The position numbers were made by a program, and so were the translations under genes. From a virus: DNA of 52,900 bases. Each line of letters begins with the position of its first letter. Within the stretch, counting starts at the first letter, position 1. Under the pieces are notes generated by a model that was given only the letters and a program-made list of their open reading frames with translations, made no database searches and was not told where the DNA came from. This document shows positions 42,943-52,900 of this stretch, piece after piece. The DNA lies in IMG/VR virus record IMGVR_UViG_3300025118_000020, positions 1-52,900 of that record, one strand, 5' to 3'.

Positions 42943-43952
42943 TCTTCGCAGGGATCCTCATACTCTTCTTCGGGTCCATAGATATCGATTCGTTCTCGAT
43001 CTCCAGTGTCTTCGCAATCGGCAAACTTCGTAGAGAAGATACTTCTCTTCTTGCTCGATGGATCTAGAGAACAAATAATCTCATCAGCTATTCCAGAATC
43101 AGTATTTATATCCAAAAAATAATCAACACGCTCATCCGTGATCTCAGAACTATATCGAATTGATTGTGTCGTTTTTCTCTTCAACACATCGTCTTCTGTT
43201 ATTTCATAAAAAGAGGACTGCTGCTCTCCAGCAAAATCCAAAGGAAGCAGCAATTCTTCGTCGGTCCGGAGCCATTTTTCAACCTTGAACACTTCCACTT
43301 CAAAATCTTTATTTTTTGTCAAACCATTAATCTCTTCAACATCCAAGAGAATAAAATCTTTCTTTGTTCGTATGGATGTTCCATCTGGAAAAGTAAGCCC
43401 TCCGATGTTGGCTGTTCCCTCTTCTTCCCCCCCAACATTTACTATGGCCTCCTGGTCCCTATATCCACCAGGAGAATTTTCTGGGCCCTCGACCGATGTT
43501 TCATACTTAATCTCAACATTTATCTGAGGAATACTCGCCATTGGACGGTAAGAACTCATCTCAGAGAGAGCAGAACTGGATACAAAACCTTTTAAAAAAG
43601 TAATATTCCATGCGGGTGCCTGTTGATTGCCAACTTGGGCAGTTCCAAGAGGAGCATGATTCAAAAAATACTTTTCAGGGCGTGACCACAGCGAATTAGC
43701 CAGCTGGATGAAGGGTTTTGTAACACTATGAAAAACGTGCTGAGTGCGAAGCCTTACGGCCTCTTTAATCCGCCCTTCCGATTCATTTTGAAGTTCGCCC
43801 ACACTTCCCGAAGCCCAAGAAACATCATATATTACGTCATCATCAAAAAAAGCATAATATTCCGGCTTCCACTTCCCCTTGGACAATAGAGACTTGCCGT
43901 ATTGTGTTAGCTCAACATCTAAAACTTCTTCTTTTCGATTAAAAAAGGTCAT
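42939..43952 (-). CDS. Structural protein with N-terminal module shared with 34841-35869
   Basis: A 337-residue protein beginning MTFFNRKEEVLDVELTQYGK, then LSKGKWKPEYYAFFDDDVIY. The same plan opens the 342-residue protein at 34841-35869. The rest is beta-rich with acidic patches and ends in an acidic tail (IYGPEEEYEDPCEE). The ATG at 43952 follows GGAAAAAGAG, and the next gene is coupled by ATGA. Probably a baseplate connector; the pairing suggests two copies or two positions of a common module. Confidence 0.5.
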   Translation of the reverse strand: MTFFNRKEEVLDVELTQYGKSLLSKGKWKPEYYAFFDDDVIYDVSWASGSVGELQNESEGRIKEAVRLRTQHVFHSVTKPFIQLANSLWSRPEKYFLNHAPLGTAQVGNQQAPAWNITFLKGFVSSSALSEMSSYRPMASIPQINVEIKYETSVEGPENSPGGYRDQEAIVNVGGEEEGTANIGGLTFPDGTSIRTKKDFILLDVEEINGLTKNKDFEVEVFKVEKWLRTDEELLLPLDFAGEQQSSFYEITEDDVLKRKTTQSIRYSSEITDERVDYFLDINTDSGIADEIICSLDPSSKKRSIFSTKFADCEDTGDRERIDIYGPEEEYEDPCEE

Positions 43953-43967
43953 CTCTTTTTCCTATCA

Positions 43968-46900
43968 CTATTCCAGCAAAGTCAACTTTTTTGTTGAGGT
44001 GGTGCTTGCCTGCGCCAGTTTATTATTATCTGATGTTTTAATATTCAAGGCTTTTGTCTTCCCGCGCCCCTTTTCGTGGGGGGCTTCGATATTGATATCA
44101 GCGTCAATCTTAATTAGCTCAATCAGAGAAAAATAGTCGTAAGGCCAGTTGTAGCTATAGGGTACTCTCTTTTCAAGATCTGCTTTGTTTTGCGCAGAAA
44201 ACGCCTTAACAATTTTGGGGTCGTCGAAAGCAGAAAGAGTTTTATTCAAATAGAACTTTTCAGCTTTCTGCTTAACCTTAAACACAAGCCATCGAAGTTG
44301 CTTATCTGTGAAATCCCCACCTAGTTCTCCCGGATCTATCATGTGCGAAACGGTTGAGGTCATTATTTTAAAATCCTTCCCGGATGGAGGGGAAACATTT
44401 TGCCACATGTTAGTGAGATCGAGTCTGTTGAACTCATGTTCAAAATCGAAGATATACATAGCAAGTGGCTCTCTTTCCGCGAAGAACCTTAAAAAATCAA
44501 ACTTTGGAGGCAGAATATATTTATTCATCTTCCTAACCATGTCAATGATTGCTGGCGTAGCGGCCTGTGGTGTGTAGTCCTCCAGACCTGTGGGCACATC
44601 GGAACCCTCAAGAGCAATCATTACCATAGCTTCATAAACAGCTGATCGAGAAGGGCTGAGGCCCGATATGCGTGGCCCCTCAGAAACCAACGGCAAGAAA
44701 TGTAATTCATCGAAGTTATTTACGGTCTCAGTCTTCGAATAAAAAGGTATAGCCACAACTGCCTCGGAAACGATTGTAGAGGTTGAAGTGTTGCCTAATC
44801 GTTTTGAGAGGCCGCCGCTTGTTTGATCAAAGCCGAGGGCCGTTAATAAGCTTGCCGTTGTTGCTGTATCTACAACATCCACCGATGGGTATTCTAAATT
44901 AAGAAATAAACCACCCCTAGCAGTAGCGTTCGTAACAGAACCTTGAGGAAGTGTTCCATACTGATGCCAAATGCCCTTTGATATAGAGGCTGCGCCCGAG
45001 ACCGGCGTTGTTATTGAAACATCTGAGAAATCTAAAATCGGCGTCTCAAATCTCGGCTCAATAACCCACTGCTCACCACGATTTCCAGGTTGGTCAGTTA
45101 CAGAAATAACATTACCCTTTTGGTCTCTTGTAACAGATCTCGTATTCAAAACAGTGTCAAATTTGATAGAAGCTGATATCTGCATTGCACTGCCGTAGGC
45201 AAAGCTGCCAGTTAAAACGCCGGTGCGGTGATACGTATACGTTGCGTCCTTCAATATCTCACTCAATAGAGTGGAAGCGGACGTGGGCTTAAATGATACT
45301 CTAACTCTTCCCCTTCCATCAAAATATGATGGTGTGTAAGGGGCAGTTGAACAACAAACAACGCGGCCATGCTTTGCCGCGGTGGGGCCGCCGCCGGGAA
45401 TGAGGAAGGCCCCACTCAATTCTAACACCGGTGGTCCAAACGCCGCCTCCCTTTCATAAATTTCAATGCTCTTATCAAAAAGCGAGCTAGTGATGGAGGT
45501 GAGTGCACTTGAACTTAGCGCCACCGGTGTAAGCGAAGTTGATTGTAAAGTTGCCGTGTCCCGTGTAAGAACAATATCCATTATATATTCTTTTGAAGTT
45601 TCCAGGGCGACGCCGGCACTATCGAACTCCTTTGATCGATAAGAAGTCATCTCGCCGTCGCGCAAATAAAAATTAATTGTCTCAGCCAAGAAATTATCAA
45701 TTGCTCGCTTATATGATTCTCCAGAATAGCCCTCTATCGAAAAACTGCTTGATAAAGATGCAGATCTGTGTGGTTCAGCATCAATAAACGGAATTTTATT
45801 TGGCGATAATCCGATTGGATCCAATATCGCCTCAAACGGCAACCTGTGGGAAAAGCTTGAACTTATAAAATAGTACGGCTCTCCACTTCCTGATAGCGAT
45901 TGCCAGGATGGATATGTTCTTGCTGACGGCTGATACATCTCAGGAAAATACCCGATATCATCACCGAGGGCCATGTTCGCACTAGCTGTAACAAAACTAT
46001 TCCACGCAGCAGATGAGCTTTGAATCAGGGGGTAATCAACAGCAATGCCAGACTTAATGGTATTGTACATTATGCCAGGAGCATAAAACGGTGCCAACGC
46101 AGTTCTCCAAGAAGCATCCGATCCGCCTAGAGATACTGCCGAAGCGCACGATTGAGAAAACAAAGTTGCCAACTGTAAAGTTCTTTGGACCGGATAAAAG
46201 CCGTCCCTCGGCCTAAACTTTATAATTGACTTACACTCCAGGGTCAACCGATGATCTAGCTCTCCTTTGTACTTTTCATGATCATCGTCGATTTGTTTAA
46301 AATATCTAAGAAAATCAGAATGAGTATACAGGCTATAAAATTTATTATTTCCACCGGCAATAGACTCGGGCAAGGTTGCAGTGGGATCGGCACTTGAACT
46401 TACTTCAGCGCCGTCGATACGGAGCCAATCGTCTGGAAGGTCGGCCCCAAAGAAGTCACCATTATTTTGCTCCACATAATAATCAATATGATCACTTATT
46501 CTAAACTCTGGGACGATTGAATAGTCTTGCCCCTTTAACCTGATGAACTCGGAATAATCATCATATGTGTCGTCAAAGGGCTCATATCCAGATTGTGTGG
46601 CAGTTTCCCAAAGTGTATCGCCGGCTCCGAGAACGGCTGCGGCAGTATACTCCGGTTCTCTCCTCGCGTATAGAGCGCCGGGATTAATAAGGCTTGGGCT
46701 GCCCATGTGAAATTGAGTATACGCATTTAAAAGTTCGCCTGTGCCGTCATTCTGGTTTGTTATGCCACCCATTCCCGGGGGTCCAATAACCAATGTGTCG
46801 CCGGCAGCAAAAAGAGTTCTTGCATCCAAAGACCAGCAGCTTTCGTTAGATGGTGGGTTCGTACTCCCTTGCGAATTTGTTGCAGATGCCACATCCCTGT

Positions 46901-49900
46901 CCACCCTCGCCGATCTCCACTTCACCTCCGTTTTCACATCATACTCTGTTCTACTTCTTGTCCTATCGAGGAAACGATTTATTGCCCGAGGGTAAATTGA
47001 CTCAGCATAATTTAAATAAATTAAAGATTCAACTGGACTGTTTTCCAAAGATCCTCCGACATAAAATTCAAGAAGATCGTCATAGATTTGATTGGGAGTT
47101 GGCGACGAGGCGATGATAGCGCCATAGCCATTTTGAAAATTATCATCCAATATTAAATTGGAAAAATGAGAAATATTATTTCCATAAGAGTGCTTAAGGG
47201 TGAACAGTTCATCGCCGTCATCACATTTTATGGCCAAGCCATGAACGATTGGCTTAAACACGGAAGTTGCGACTGGTTCAACATAGGTTCTTCTTCGAGT
47301 AAACCTTGCTGGTTTAACATAAGATGAACCATTTGCACTTTTAATTTCAACCGCGGGCGCTCTTGCAATATATTGGAGTTTATTTTCTGCCCTCAATAAC
47401 CTTGAAATTGGGTGTTCGCCGGTTCTTGTTTGCTTCCACGTCGGGTATTGATATGGACCATTGCGGTGAAGCATAAGAGCATTAAATGTTTCTGGCGCGG
47501 GCACCTCGGTAAGACAACAGATATTTGGAACAAAGGTTCTGTTAAGATATTGTTCTACCAGAATATTCGACCCCGAAGGACAATAAACCGACCCAGTAAT
47601 CAAAGGAGTTGTGGGACTATACCCCAACAGATTATCGCTCGGACCAACCGGCTCATAAATATGATAGTTCATCCCAGCAAAATCCGTTGGCAACCAACCC
47701 GAAGAAGCTGAATATTCTGCTCCCCAGCATCGCACGAGAGAGCCAGTACAACAAGATTGATAAGAGCAAGGTGCGTCAGGAACGTCGGCTGCAATTTCAT
47801 CGCCATCAAAGTTGTTTGGGTCACCGTTGTTATTGTTTTCAACATCCTTAATACTGTTTATACCAACAACACTATCAATTTCCCCCATGCGATACCAAGT
47901 TTCAAGTTTGCCCCCGGCATATTGTGAGTGCTGATGCAGATCAGCGGGACAACCATTATTATAAATCTCGGACACATCATAGACAGTAAAGCTGGTGGTC
48001 CAAAAACTTATTTCGTCCAATCTCCCACTAAAGAAGCGCTCCAAACCAAAAGCACTATCGTTGATGGCGCCAAGATAAAGGCGGCGGCCAGGGTCAGCAT
48101 CATCTGCTCCAGCTCCCTTAGTACCCTCTAGGGCCCCGTCAACATAGAGATAAAAATTTCCCGCGCTGCCGTCGTTCGACACCAAAACATGATGCCAATT
48201 TCCATCATTCAAACCAGAAGTAACTGATGTTAATTCAAAGGCCCCTGTGCCGTCGTCGCCGACCCAAGCTTTCAATCTGCCACCCACATCACAATCTAAT
48301 TCTATCGCAAGCTGCACCTCGGCGACACCAGGGAGGCCGTTGCTGACCGACACAAGAACAAATTCACCACTACCCACTTCATTTTTGAACCAAGCCGAAA
48401 CCGTAAAAGCTTCCCCCACTTCAAGTTCTGGCCAGGACGACTGTGCGCCGCAGTCAATGTATTCATCCACCCCATCAAACTCAATCGATAAAGTATCAAA
48501 CGCATTAACATACGGACCCGACGAGGACACCGACAACTGGCTTCCAAACTGGCTCGCACTTAGAAAAGTGATAACCTCATCTGCAGCCGGAAATCTTCGC
48601 GCATCAATAGAATATCCAAACGGAGAACTGATCGCCGACGCGGTGATCCACGCGTATTGTAAATCACTTTGTGGAATTGGATGTTGAACAAAATAATTAT
48701 CATACATGGAAGCAGTGATTGTGCTGCTGCCACTCTCCTCCATTTTCTTAATTGGGTTACGGTTTGTTTTGTGGAAAGACGCACGCAGAGAGTTATTCGG
48801 ATCAATACCAAATTGTGCAGAGTGAATCTTTGACCACTCATCTATTCCGAAACGCCTCACAAAATTGTTGCGATAATTCACAGTGCTGTATATGGAATAT
48901 TCAGCTGATAGCGCATCGAGGCCCGGACCACCATCGACATCTCCAGAACTATTCGGGCCACCCGGCGCTCCAAAGCGCTCAACAAAAACGTGAGGGCTTT
49001 TTCCACGAACGGGCTTTATATATTCCAACACCCCAGAAACATGTGGCGAAGCAAACCCGCTTCCAAGCAAAAACGAGTTAGAATCATCTAAGATAACCTC
49101 TGGGGTGATTTCTTCCGAATTATTATATTTTACCCACCATCGGTTATTCGCTCTTCTGTTAGAGGTTTGAATAACCTGATATAACTCATCATAATTCCCC
49201 AGCTTTGTTGATCCGGTGGTGTGATGAATATTTCTTATGTTGAGCGGTCGCTTGGCTACCTCATCACGAAAATAGACTGCTCGGGGCAAATTAAAGTTAG
49301 TATTTCCGCCCAAATCCTTGTAAGCGGAATACAGAGAAACTTTCTCTTGCGCTGGTGTGATATTTACCCTAAATCCTTCGGGTCGATCTGCTTGGGTTGG
49401 AAGCAAATAAGCTGTTGTTGCGGCGGTTGGTGCCCCAATCTTAAAATCAATCGGATTAATATTACTTCCCGGCGGGAAATCGTCAACAACATTCCCGCTA
49501 TCATATAAAAGTTGATAATAACGATACGAAGCTGCTGCACCGATCAAATCTAGACTAAAGGGCGTCGAATAAAAAGTACCACCATAAACAGAGTTGTCTG
49601 CGCCACCGGCCAAGACTTGAACGGTACTTACGTCAGTCCAAGCTACGGCATCATTGGACCCTTGAACTTTCCAATTACCCTGCGCGTGTGTGTCGGTCTG
49701 CGTCCACCGAAGCTCTGTGATGTGCTGCTCATTCCCAGCCCCAAAATCAAATCTGATGTAAGACCCAGCAAGAGGCGTTATTCCCGGGGGCGGTGCCGAA
49801 CCAAGAAAATAAGTTACACCCACGCCCTGTGCATTAACAAGCGGCGATGGGGGATCTCCCAACAACTGATTGGGATCTCCCGAGGGCGGCGAATAAGTAA

Positions 49901-52900
49901 CTGTAATGGTCGCAGTTCTATCCCCAACGCTCATTGGTTGACTATAATCAGCGGTTGCAAACCCTGCGGGAACACCGGTAAGGACTGGCGTGGCTAAGTC
50001 AACATGCCTATGCTGTCGTCCGCCGACATACTTTTCTGTAAATGGCCCCTGTAGTGTTGTATACAAGGTTCCCCCATCATCTTGGTGGTCAACAAAAAGA
50101 TCATGATTGCCAACAATCGCTGAATACGGATTGGCGTAAGAAGAACTATAAGCATCAAGGGGCAGGCGCCCGGACTGAATTTCGGTTCCAACAATATTAA
50201 GTGGTAATTTTACTTTTTGAGTAAGGCCCTTTTTTATATTTGTTAAAGCCGGTGGGTTTATTTTAAGAGGGGCGATAGTAATTTCATTTGCATATCCAGG
50301 CTCTCTAATTGATATTGTATTTTCTTCTGGCGTGAGCCTGTCCTGGGTGTTGGTTTGCTTTTCATCTCCAGGGGTCGCATCCAGATTGATAAGTCGACGT
50401 GGACATGTTGTTTGTTGAAGACGATATACTTCTCTCTGAGCATCAATTATAGAATTACCAGTCGCGATTCCTGATTCTCGGCGATCTACTGCGCAGTGCC
50501 ACCAATCGGGATCGATGTCTTCGGTTCCAACCGGGTCCATGCGCCACGGCGTCGAGGCGTCCCCCGAATTAACAGTCCCGTCGATCTCCCCCGGTAGGGC
50601 ACTTTTAAAAAATGGATATTTTGTTTGATATTTGTTTCTTTCAAGAATGTGGCTTTCAACAACATTTCTTAATTTTTCTGAAATTTTTGCTGAGGCCGGG
50701 ATTAGCTGAACGATCATTTGATTCAGCGCATTATCAAACCATTTATAAAAATCTGTAAATTTTTCAAAATCAGGATTATTCCTGACCCTTTCAAAGAAAA
50801 GTTGTCGTAATTTTCCAAGATCCTTGTAATCTTTTCTATATCGGTTTACTGGTTCTCCAATAAGATTATTAAAATCTTTAACTGTCGAGAACATATCCAA
50901 CATCTCCCTTGAGATGTCTTGATACAAACTTTTTTCTACCGCATAATAAAAATCAACTGGTCTCGTGTCTCTCGTAAAAACTTCGTCGTCTCTTTCTAGG
51001 ATTTGAACCGTATCATTGTTTGTTAAGACTTCAGGAAGTTGAGGTTTATATGTATACACATACCGATTGTCTACTGAATTCGTATCGCTGGCCACAAACC
51101 CAAATCCTCGACCTGAGTGTTGTAAATTAACAATATTACTTATCCATCCGTGCCTATTTGAATTTGCAACGGACCCAGAAGAAAAGTCTATAACATTGAA
51201 TTGACCACTCGCACTTGACCCGGTGACAGTCTGGAAATCCCAGTTAAGGGCCAACGTCTCAATTTTTTTAATGTCGGTTGTTGTAAGGTGGTCTTCAAAA
51301 AGATAGGCCTTCTTATACGCACCATCAGCGCCGTAATTCAAAGGATCTACCGCGTGTGCTTTGAGAGTATCGTTTGAAAGATAATCATACCAAACTCGAA
51401 CTGCACCCACCTTCACATCCGACCTGCCAAGAACACTACCGGTAAAATTCTGTCGATGAGCACCCGCGAATATTCTCTTCGGATTCTTTAAAATATCAAG
51501 GCCCTGACTCAGGGTGACGCTTCCGGTAAGTTCAAATTCGTTTATTGTTTCTTTAAACTTTGTATTTATACCATAAAAATTAACTGTGTAAGTGTCGTCT
51601 TCGGTGCCATCAACGGCGCCGACAAATGGATATTTGCTTCTCTTCAATCTTAAGGCGACGAGCCATCTCTCGTTATTGTATACATCTTGGATAAGGCTAC
51701 TTGTGAGTTCGGGGAGAAATCCGCCTGCTGAGCCAGTAAGCCTAAATTTTGCATGACGAGAAAATATATCGCTTCTTTCTGTTGATACTTGAAAGTTTGC
51801 AACATCCGCGGCGGCCCACGTTAAATCATTATCAGATAACGTTGAGTCAGCCGTGTGCATTCCAAACAAGCTAGCTTGGGTGAATGGGGTTTCCATGTAC
51901 TGAGACTCAGAAATGTCTCGTTTTCTGGGGAAGAATATCTCCGTCTCCACGGTGAGGCCGACCCCTGCTTCAAGGTCTGCTGGTGACCCTTCGCTGCCGC
52001 TAATGAAAGACACCGTATTCGAATTTAACGTATTTCTAAACTGATGTACCGTGGCGGAGTATCGGTCAGTATCCGCAAAATCAACAAAAGTTTTTCTTGT
52101 GGTTTTTTCTTTATAGTTATCTTCTAGCGTGTACGTGTAGTTGCTTGCATAGAGGTTTACTTTTATTAATTCATCATCAATACCAAAACACCTAATCAAA
52201 TTACGGAAAGCCTGTTCGGTGCCTTTCTTTTTGTAAATGCCAACAAGATTATTATTTATATTCTGATATATGAAATTTTTAACATCGGATAAGGTTAGGT
52301 CATATTCTCTTTTCTCGTCGCGGTTCAAGAAAAATTCCAGAATATTGGCCTGCGTAAATATCTCCGGTGCAATAAATCCGCGTGAAGTTAGTAGGCGTTG
52401 TGCCAATGGCGTTGGCCGGTGAGCATCATTGATACTTCCAGAAATGTATTCTACATCCTTCAGGGTTGCAAGTGATTCAACCTGAAGGTGGAGAGTGTCT
52501 AAATAACTCGCCATTATCTGTGTTAACTTGCGGAGTTCGCCCCCCTCTCTCCGCTCACTATCTTCTTCTATAATCCAACCGGGATATGAACTATAAATCG
52601 AAGAATTGTTGGTATCATCATAGTTTTTTCCTTCTTTCCTCTTTTTTGACAACAACGAAACTACATCTGGGTGGGTGGAGTAAATGATTGGGTCCTTGAA
52701 TTCGGTTTCCGCTGAGCCAGCCAACACCATAGCAGACTCAGTTGATCTAGAAGCAGATTCATACCCTACCCATGTACCATTGCTGATTCGACCAGAATAA
52801 TCCAAAACCACCGAATCAATACCAGTCTTTCCGGTTATCCCTTCATTAAACTTATAATAAACACCCAAATTAGTATTGGCGGTATCTGTATTCGTGCCTC
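43968..52900 (-). CDS. Giant baseplate/adhesin protein, 5' end outside the window
   Basis: At least 2,976 residues; the frame is open to the window edge, and the apparent start at 52868 is only a TTG in mid-domain. Residues are counted from 52868. Residues 1-60 look like the end of a sugar-binding sandwich. Residues about 110-270 resemble tail protein I / wedge domains (LTQIMASYLDTLHLQVESLA, VGIYKKKGTEQAFRNLIRCF). About 1035-1123 looks like an F5/8C (discoidin) domain (YIRFDFGAGNEQHITELRW). About 1460-1660 is a LamG domain (EFDGVDEYIDCG, DGNWHHVLVSNDG, FYLYVDGALEG, GRLDEISFW), followed by a cysteine cluster (CSYQSCC). It probably joins the baseplate to host binding. Confidence 0.75.
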   Translation of the reverse strand, partial: GTNTDTANTNLGVYYKFNEGITGKTGIDSVVLDYSGRISNGTWVGYESASRSTESAMVLAGSAETEFKDPIIYSTHPDVVSLLSKKRKEGKNYDDTNNSSIYSSYPGWIIEEDSERREGGELRKLTQIMASYLDTLHLQVESLATLKDVEYISGSINDAHRPTPLAQRLLTSRGFIAPEIFTQANILEFFLNRDEKREYDLTLSDVKNFIYQNINNNLVGIYKKKGTEQAFRNLIRCFGIDDELIKVNLYASNYTYTLEDNYKEKTTRKTFVDFADTDRYSATVHQFRNTLNSNTVSFISGSEGSPADLEAGVGLTVETEIFFPRKRDISESQYMETPFTQASLFGMHTADSTLSDNDLTWAAADVANFQVSTERSDIFSRHAKFRLTGSAGGFLPELTSSLIQDVYNNERWLVALRLKRSKYPFVGAVDGTEDDTYTVNFYGINTKFKETINEFELTGSVTLSQGLDILKNPKRIFAGAHRQNFTGSVLGRSDVKVGAVRVWYDYLSNDTLKAHAVDPLNYGADGAYKKAYLFEDHLTTTDIKKIETLALNWDFQTVTGSSASGQFNVIDFSSGSVANSNRHGWISNIVNLQHSGRGFGFVASDTNSVDNRYVYTYKPQLPEVLTNNDTVQILERDDEVFTRDTRPVDFYYAVEKSLYQDISREMLDMFSTVKDFNNLIGEPVNRYRKDYKDLGKLRQLFFERVRNNPDFEKFTDFYKWFDNALNQMIVQLIPASAKISEKLRNVVESHILERNKYQTKYPFFKSALPGEIDGTVNSGDASTPWRMDPVGTEDIDPDWWHCAVDRRESGIATGNSIIDAQREVYRLQQTTCPRRLINLDATPGDEKQTNTQDRLTPEENTISIREPGYANEITIAPLKINPPALTNIKKGLTQKVKLPLNIVGTEIQSGRLPLDAYSSSYANPYSAIVGNHDLFVDHQDDGGTLYTTLQGPFTEKYVGGRQHRHVDLATPVLTGVPAGFATADYSQPMSVGDRTATITVTYSPPSGDPNQLLGDPPSPLVNAQGVGVTYFLGSAPPPGITPLAGSYIRFDFGAGNEQHITELRWTQTDTHAQGNWKVQGSNDAVAWTDVSTVQVLAGGADNSVYGGTFYSTPFSLDLIGAAASYRYYQLLYDSGNVVDDFPPGSNINPIDFKIGAPTAATTAYLLPTQADRPEGFRVNITPAQEKVSLYSAYKDLGGNTNFNLPRAVYFRDEVAKRPLNIRNIHHTTGSTKLGNYDELYQVIQTSNRRANNRWWVKYNNSEEITPEVILDDSNSFLLGSGFASPHVSGVLEYIKPVRGKSPHVFVERFGAPGGPNSSGDVDGGPGLDALSAEYSIYSTVNYRNNFVRRFGIDEWSKIHSAQFGIDPNNSLRASFHKTNRNPIKKMEESGSSTITASMYDNYFVQHPIPQSDLQYAWITASAISSPFGYSIDARRFPAADEVITFLSASQFGSQLSVSSSGPYVNAFDTLSIEFDGVDEYIDCGAQSSWPELEVGEAFTVSAWFKNEVGSGEFVLVSVSNGLPGVAEVQLAIELDCDVGGRLKAWVGDDGTGAFELTSVTSGLNDGNWHHVLVSNDGSAGNFYLYVDGALEGTKGAGADDADPGRRLYLGAINDSAFGLERFFSGRLDEISFWTTSFTVYDVSEIYNNGCPADLHQHSQYAGGKLETWYRMGEIDSVVGINSIKDVENNNNGDPNNFDGDEIAADVPDAPCSYQSCCTGSLVRCWGAEYSASSGWLPTDFAGMNYHIYEPVGPSDNLLGYSPTTPLITGSVYCPSGSNILVEQYLNRTFVPNICCLTEVPAPETFNALMLHRNGPYQYPTWKQTRTGEHPISRLLRAENKLQYIARAPAVEIKSANGSSYVKPARFTRRRTYVEPVATSVFKPIVHGLAIKCDDGDELFTLKHSYGNNISHFSNLILDDNFQNGYGAIIASSPTPNQIYDDLLEFYVGGSLENSPVESLIYLNYAESIYPRAINRFLDRTRSRTEYDVKTEVKWRSARVDRDVASATNSQGSTNPPSNESCWSLDARTLFAAGDTLVIGPPGMGGITNQNDGTGELLNAYTQFHMGSPSLINPGALYARREPEYTAAAVLGAGDTLWETATQSGYEPFDDTYDDYSEFIRLKGQDYSIVPEFRISDHIDYYVEQNNGDFFGADLPDDWLRIDGAEVSSSADPTATLPESIAGGNNKFYSLYTHSDFLRYFKQIDDDHEKYKGELDHRLTLECKSIIKFRPRDGFYPVQRTLQLATLFSQSCASAVSLGGSDASWRTALAPFYAPGIMYNTIKSGIAVDYPLIQSSSAAWNSFVTASANMALGDDIGYFPEMYQPSARTYPSWQSLSGSGEPYYFISSSFSHRLPFEAILDPIGLSPNKIPFIDAEPHRSASLSSSFSIEGYSGESYKRAIDNFLAETINFYLRDGEMTSYRSKEFDSAGVALETSKEYIMDIVLTRDTATLQSTSLTPVALSSSALTSITSSLFDKSIEIYEREAAFGPPVLELSGAFLIPGGGPTAAKHGRVVCCSTAPYTPSYFDGRGRVRVSFKPTSASTLLSEILKDATYTYHRTGVLTGSFAYGSAMQISASIKFDTVLNTRSVTRDQKGNVISVTDQPGNRGEQWVIEPRFETPILDFSDVSITTPVSGAASISKGIWHQYGTLPQGSVTNATARGGLFLNLEYPSVDVVDTATTASLLTALGFDQTSGGLSKRLGNTSTSTIVSEAVVAIPFYSKTETVNNFDELHFLPLVSEGPRISGLSPSRSAVYEAMVMIALEGSDVPTGLEDYTPQAATPAIIDMVRKMNKYILPPKFDFLRFFAEREPLAMYIFDFEHEFNRLDLTNMWQNVSPPSGKDFKIMTSTVSHMIDPGELGGDFTDKQLRWLVFKVKQKAEKFYLNKTLSAFDDPKIVKAFSAQNKADLEKRVPYSYNWPYDYFSLIELIKIDADINIEAPHEKGRGKTKALNIKTSDNNKLAQASTTSTKKLTLLE

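Noticed and set aside
1-52900. tRNA genes, CRISPR arrays, insertion sequences and attachment sites
   Set aside because: Gaps between genes are nearly all under 80 bases and none shows a cloverleaf, transposase gene or long terminal repeats.

Overview
The window is a continuous piece of a T4-like (contractile-tailed, myovirus-type) bacteriophage genome. All 43 protein genes I can support lie on the minus strand, so transcription runs from position 52900 down to 1. The assignment rests on a full set of T4-type head and tail proteins: terminase (gp17), portal (gp20), prohead protease (gp21), scaffold (gp22), major capsid protein (gp23), sheath (gp18), tube (gp19), baseplate hub protein (gp26), and a tape measure. 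The genes are tightly packed, with many 1-4 base stop/start overlaps. Base composition looks moderately AT-rich by eye. Strong AAGGAGG-type ribosome binding sites suggest a host that uses Shine-Dalgarno initiation. Membrane/coiled-coil lysis-type proteins hint at a Gram-negative host. The style (phage-encoded ribosomal protein bS21, very large baseplate and fibre proteins) resembles uncultured aquatic T4-like phages, but the host cannot be read from the sequence.

Layout in transcription order. (1) 52900-32587: large baseplate/fibre proteins. These are a giant protein of at least 2,966 residues that runs off the right edge, two proteins of about 1,170 residues, and two pairs of smaller paralogues. 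(2) 32587-27979: a DNA-metabolism island translationally coupled to the baseplate genes. It encodes a RuvC-like resolvase, a zinc-finger/TOPRIM primase, and one polypeptide that fuses an SbcD/gp47-type nuclease to an SbcC/gp46-type ATPase. (3) 28004-23299: small helical proteins, then alternating fibre/adhesin-like proteins and membrane or lysis-type proteins (holin-like, spanin-like); no endolysin is visible. (4) 23295-15951: a zinc-ribbon protein, two unknowns, terminase, portal, three unknowns (one a CxxC membrane protein) and the prohead protease. (5) 15954-12066: a small helical protein, bS21, a small beta-rich protein, scaffold, and major capsid protein. (6) 11969-68: neck proteins in gp13-gp14-gp15 order, sheath, tube, gp26, a small overlapping chaperone-like gene, an unknown, the tape measure and a baseplate/tube-junction protein. 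This last block follows the T4 order 13-14-15-18-19-26-51-29-48/54.

Regulation. A repeated element with core CTATTTA (often AACTATTTA) lies 22-37 bases before several minus-strand start codons, in the place where a T4-type late promoter would sit. Two strong hairpin terminators (after gp23 and after the gp51-position gene) are each followed at once by a copy of this element, giving terminator-promoter junctions between operons.

Most interesting points: the single-chain SbcD-SbcC fusion; phage bS21 inside the capsid cluster; the CTATTTA late-promoter candidate; the gp26/chaperone overlap with a run of seven U residues that allows a +1 slip; a shared N-terminal helix in three small proteins that could be a capsid-targeting signal; and a structured 78-base leader before the prohead protease.
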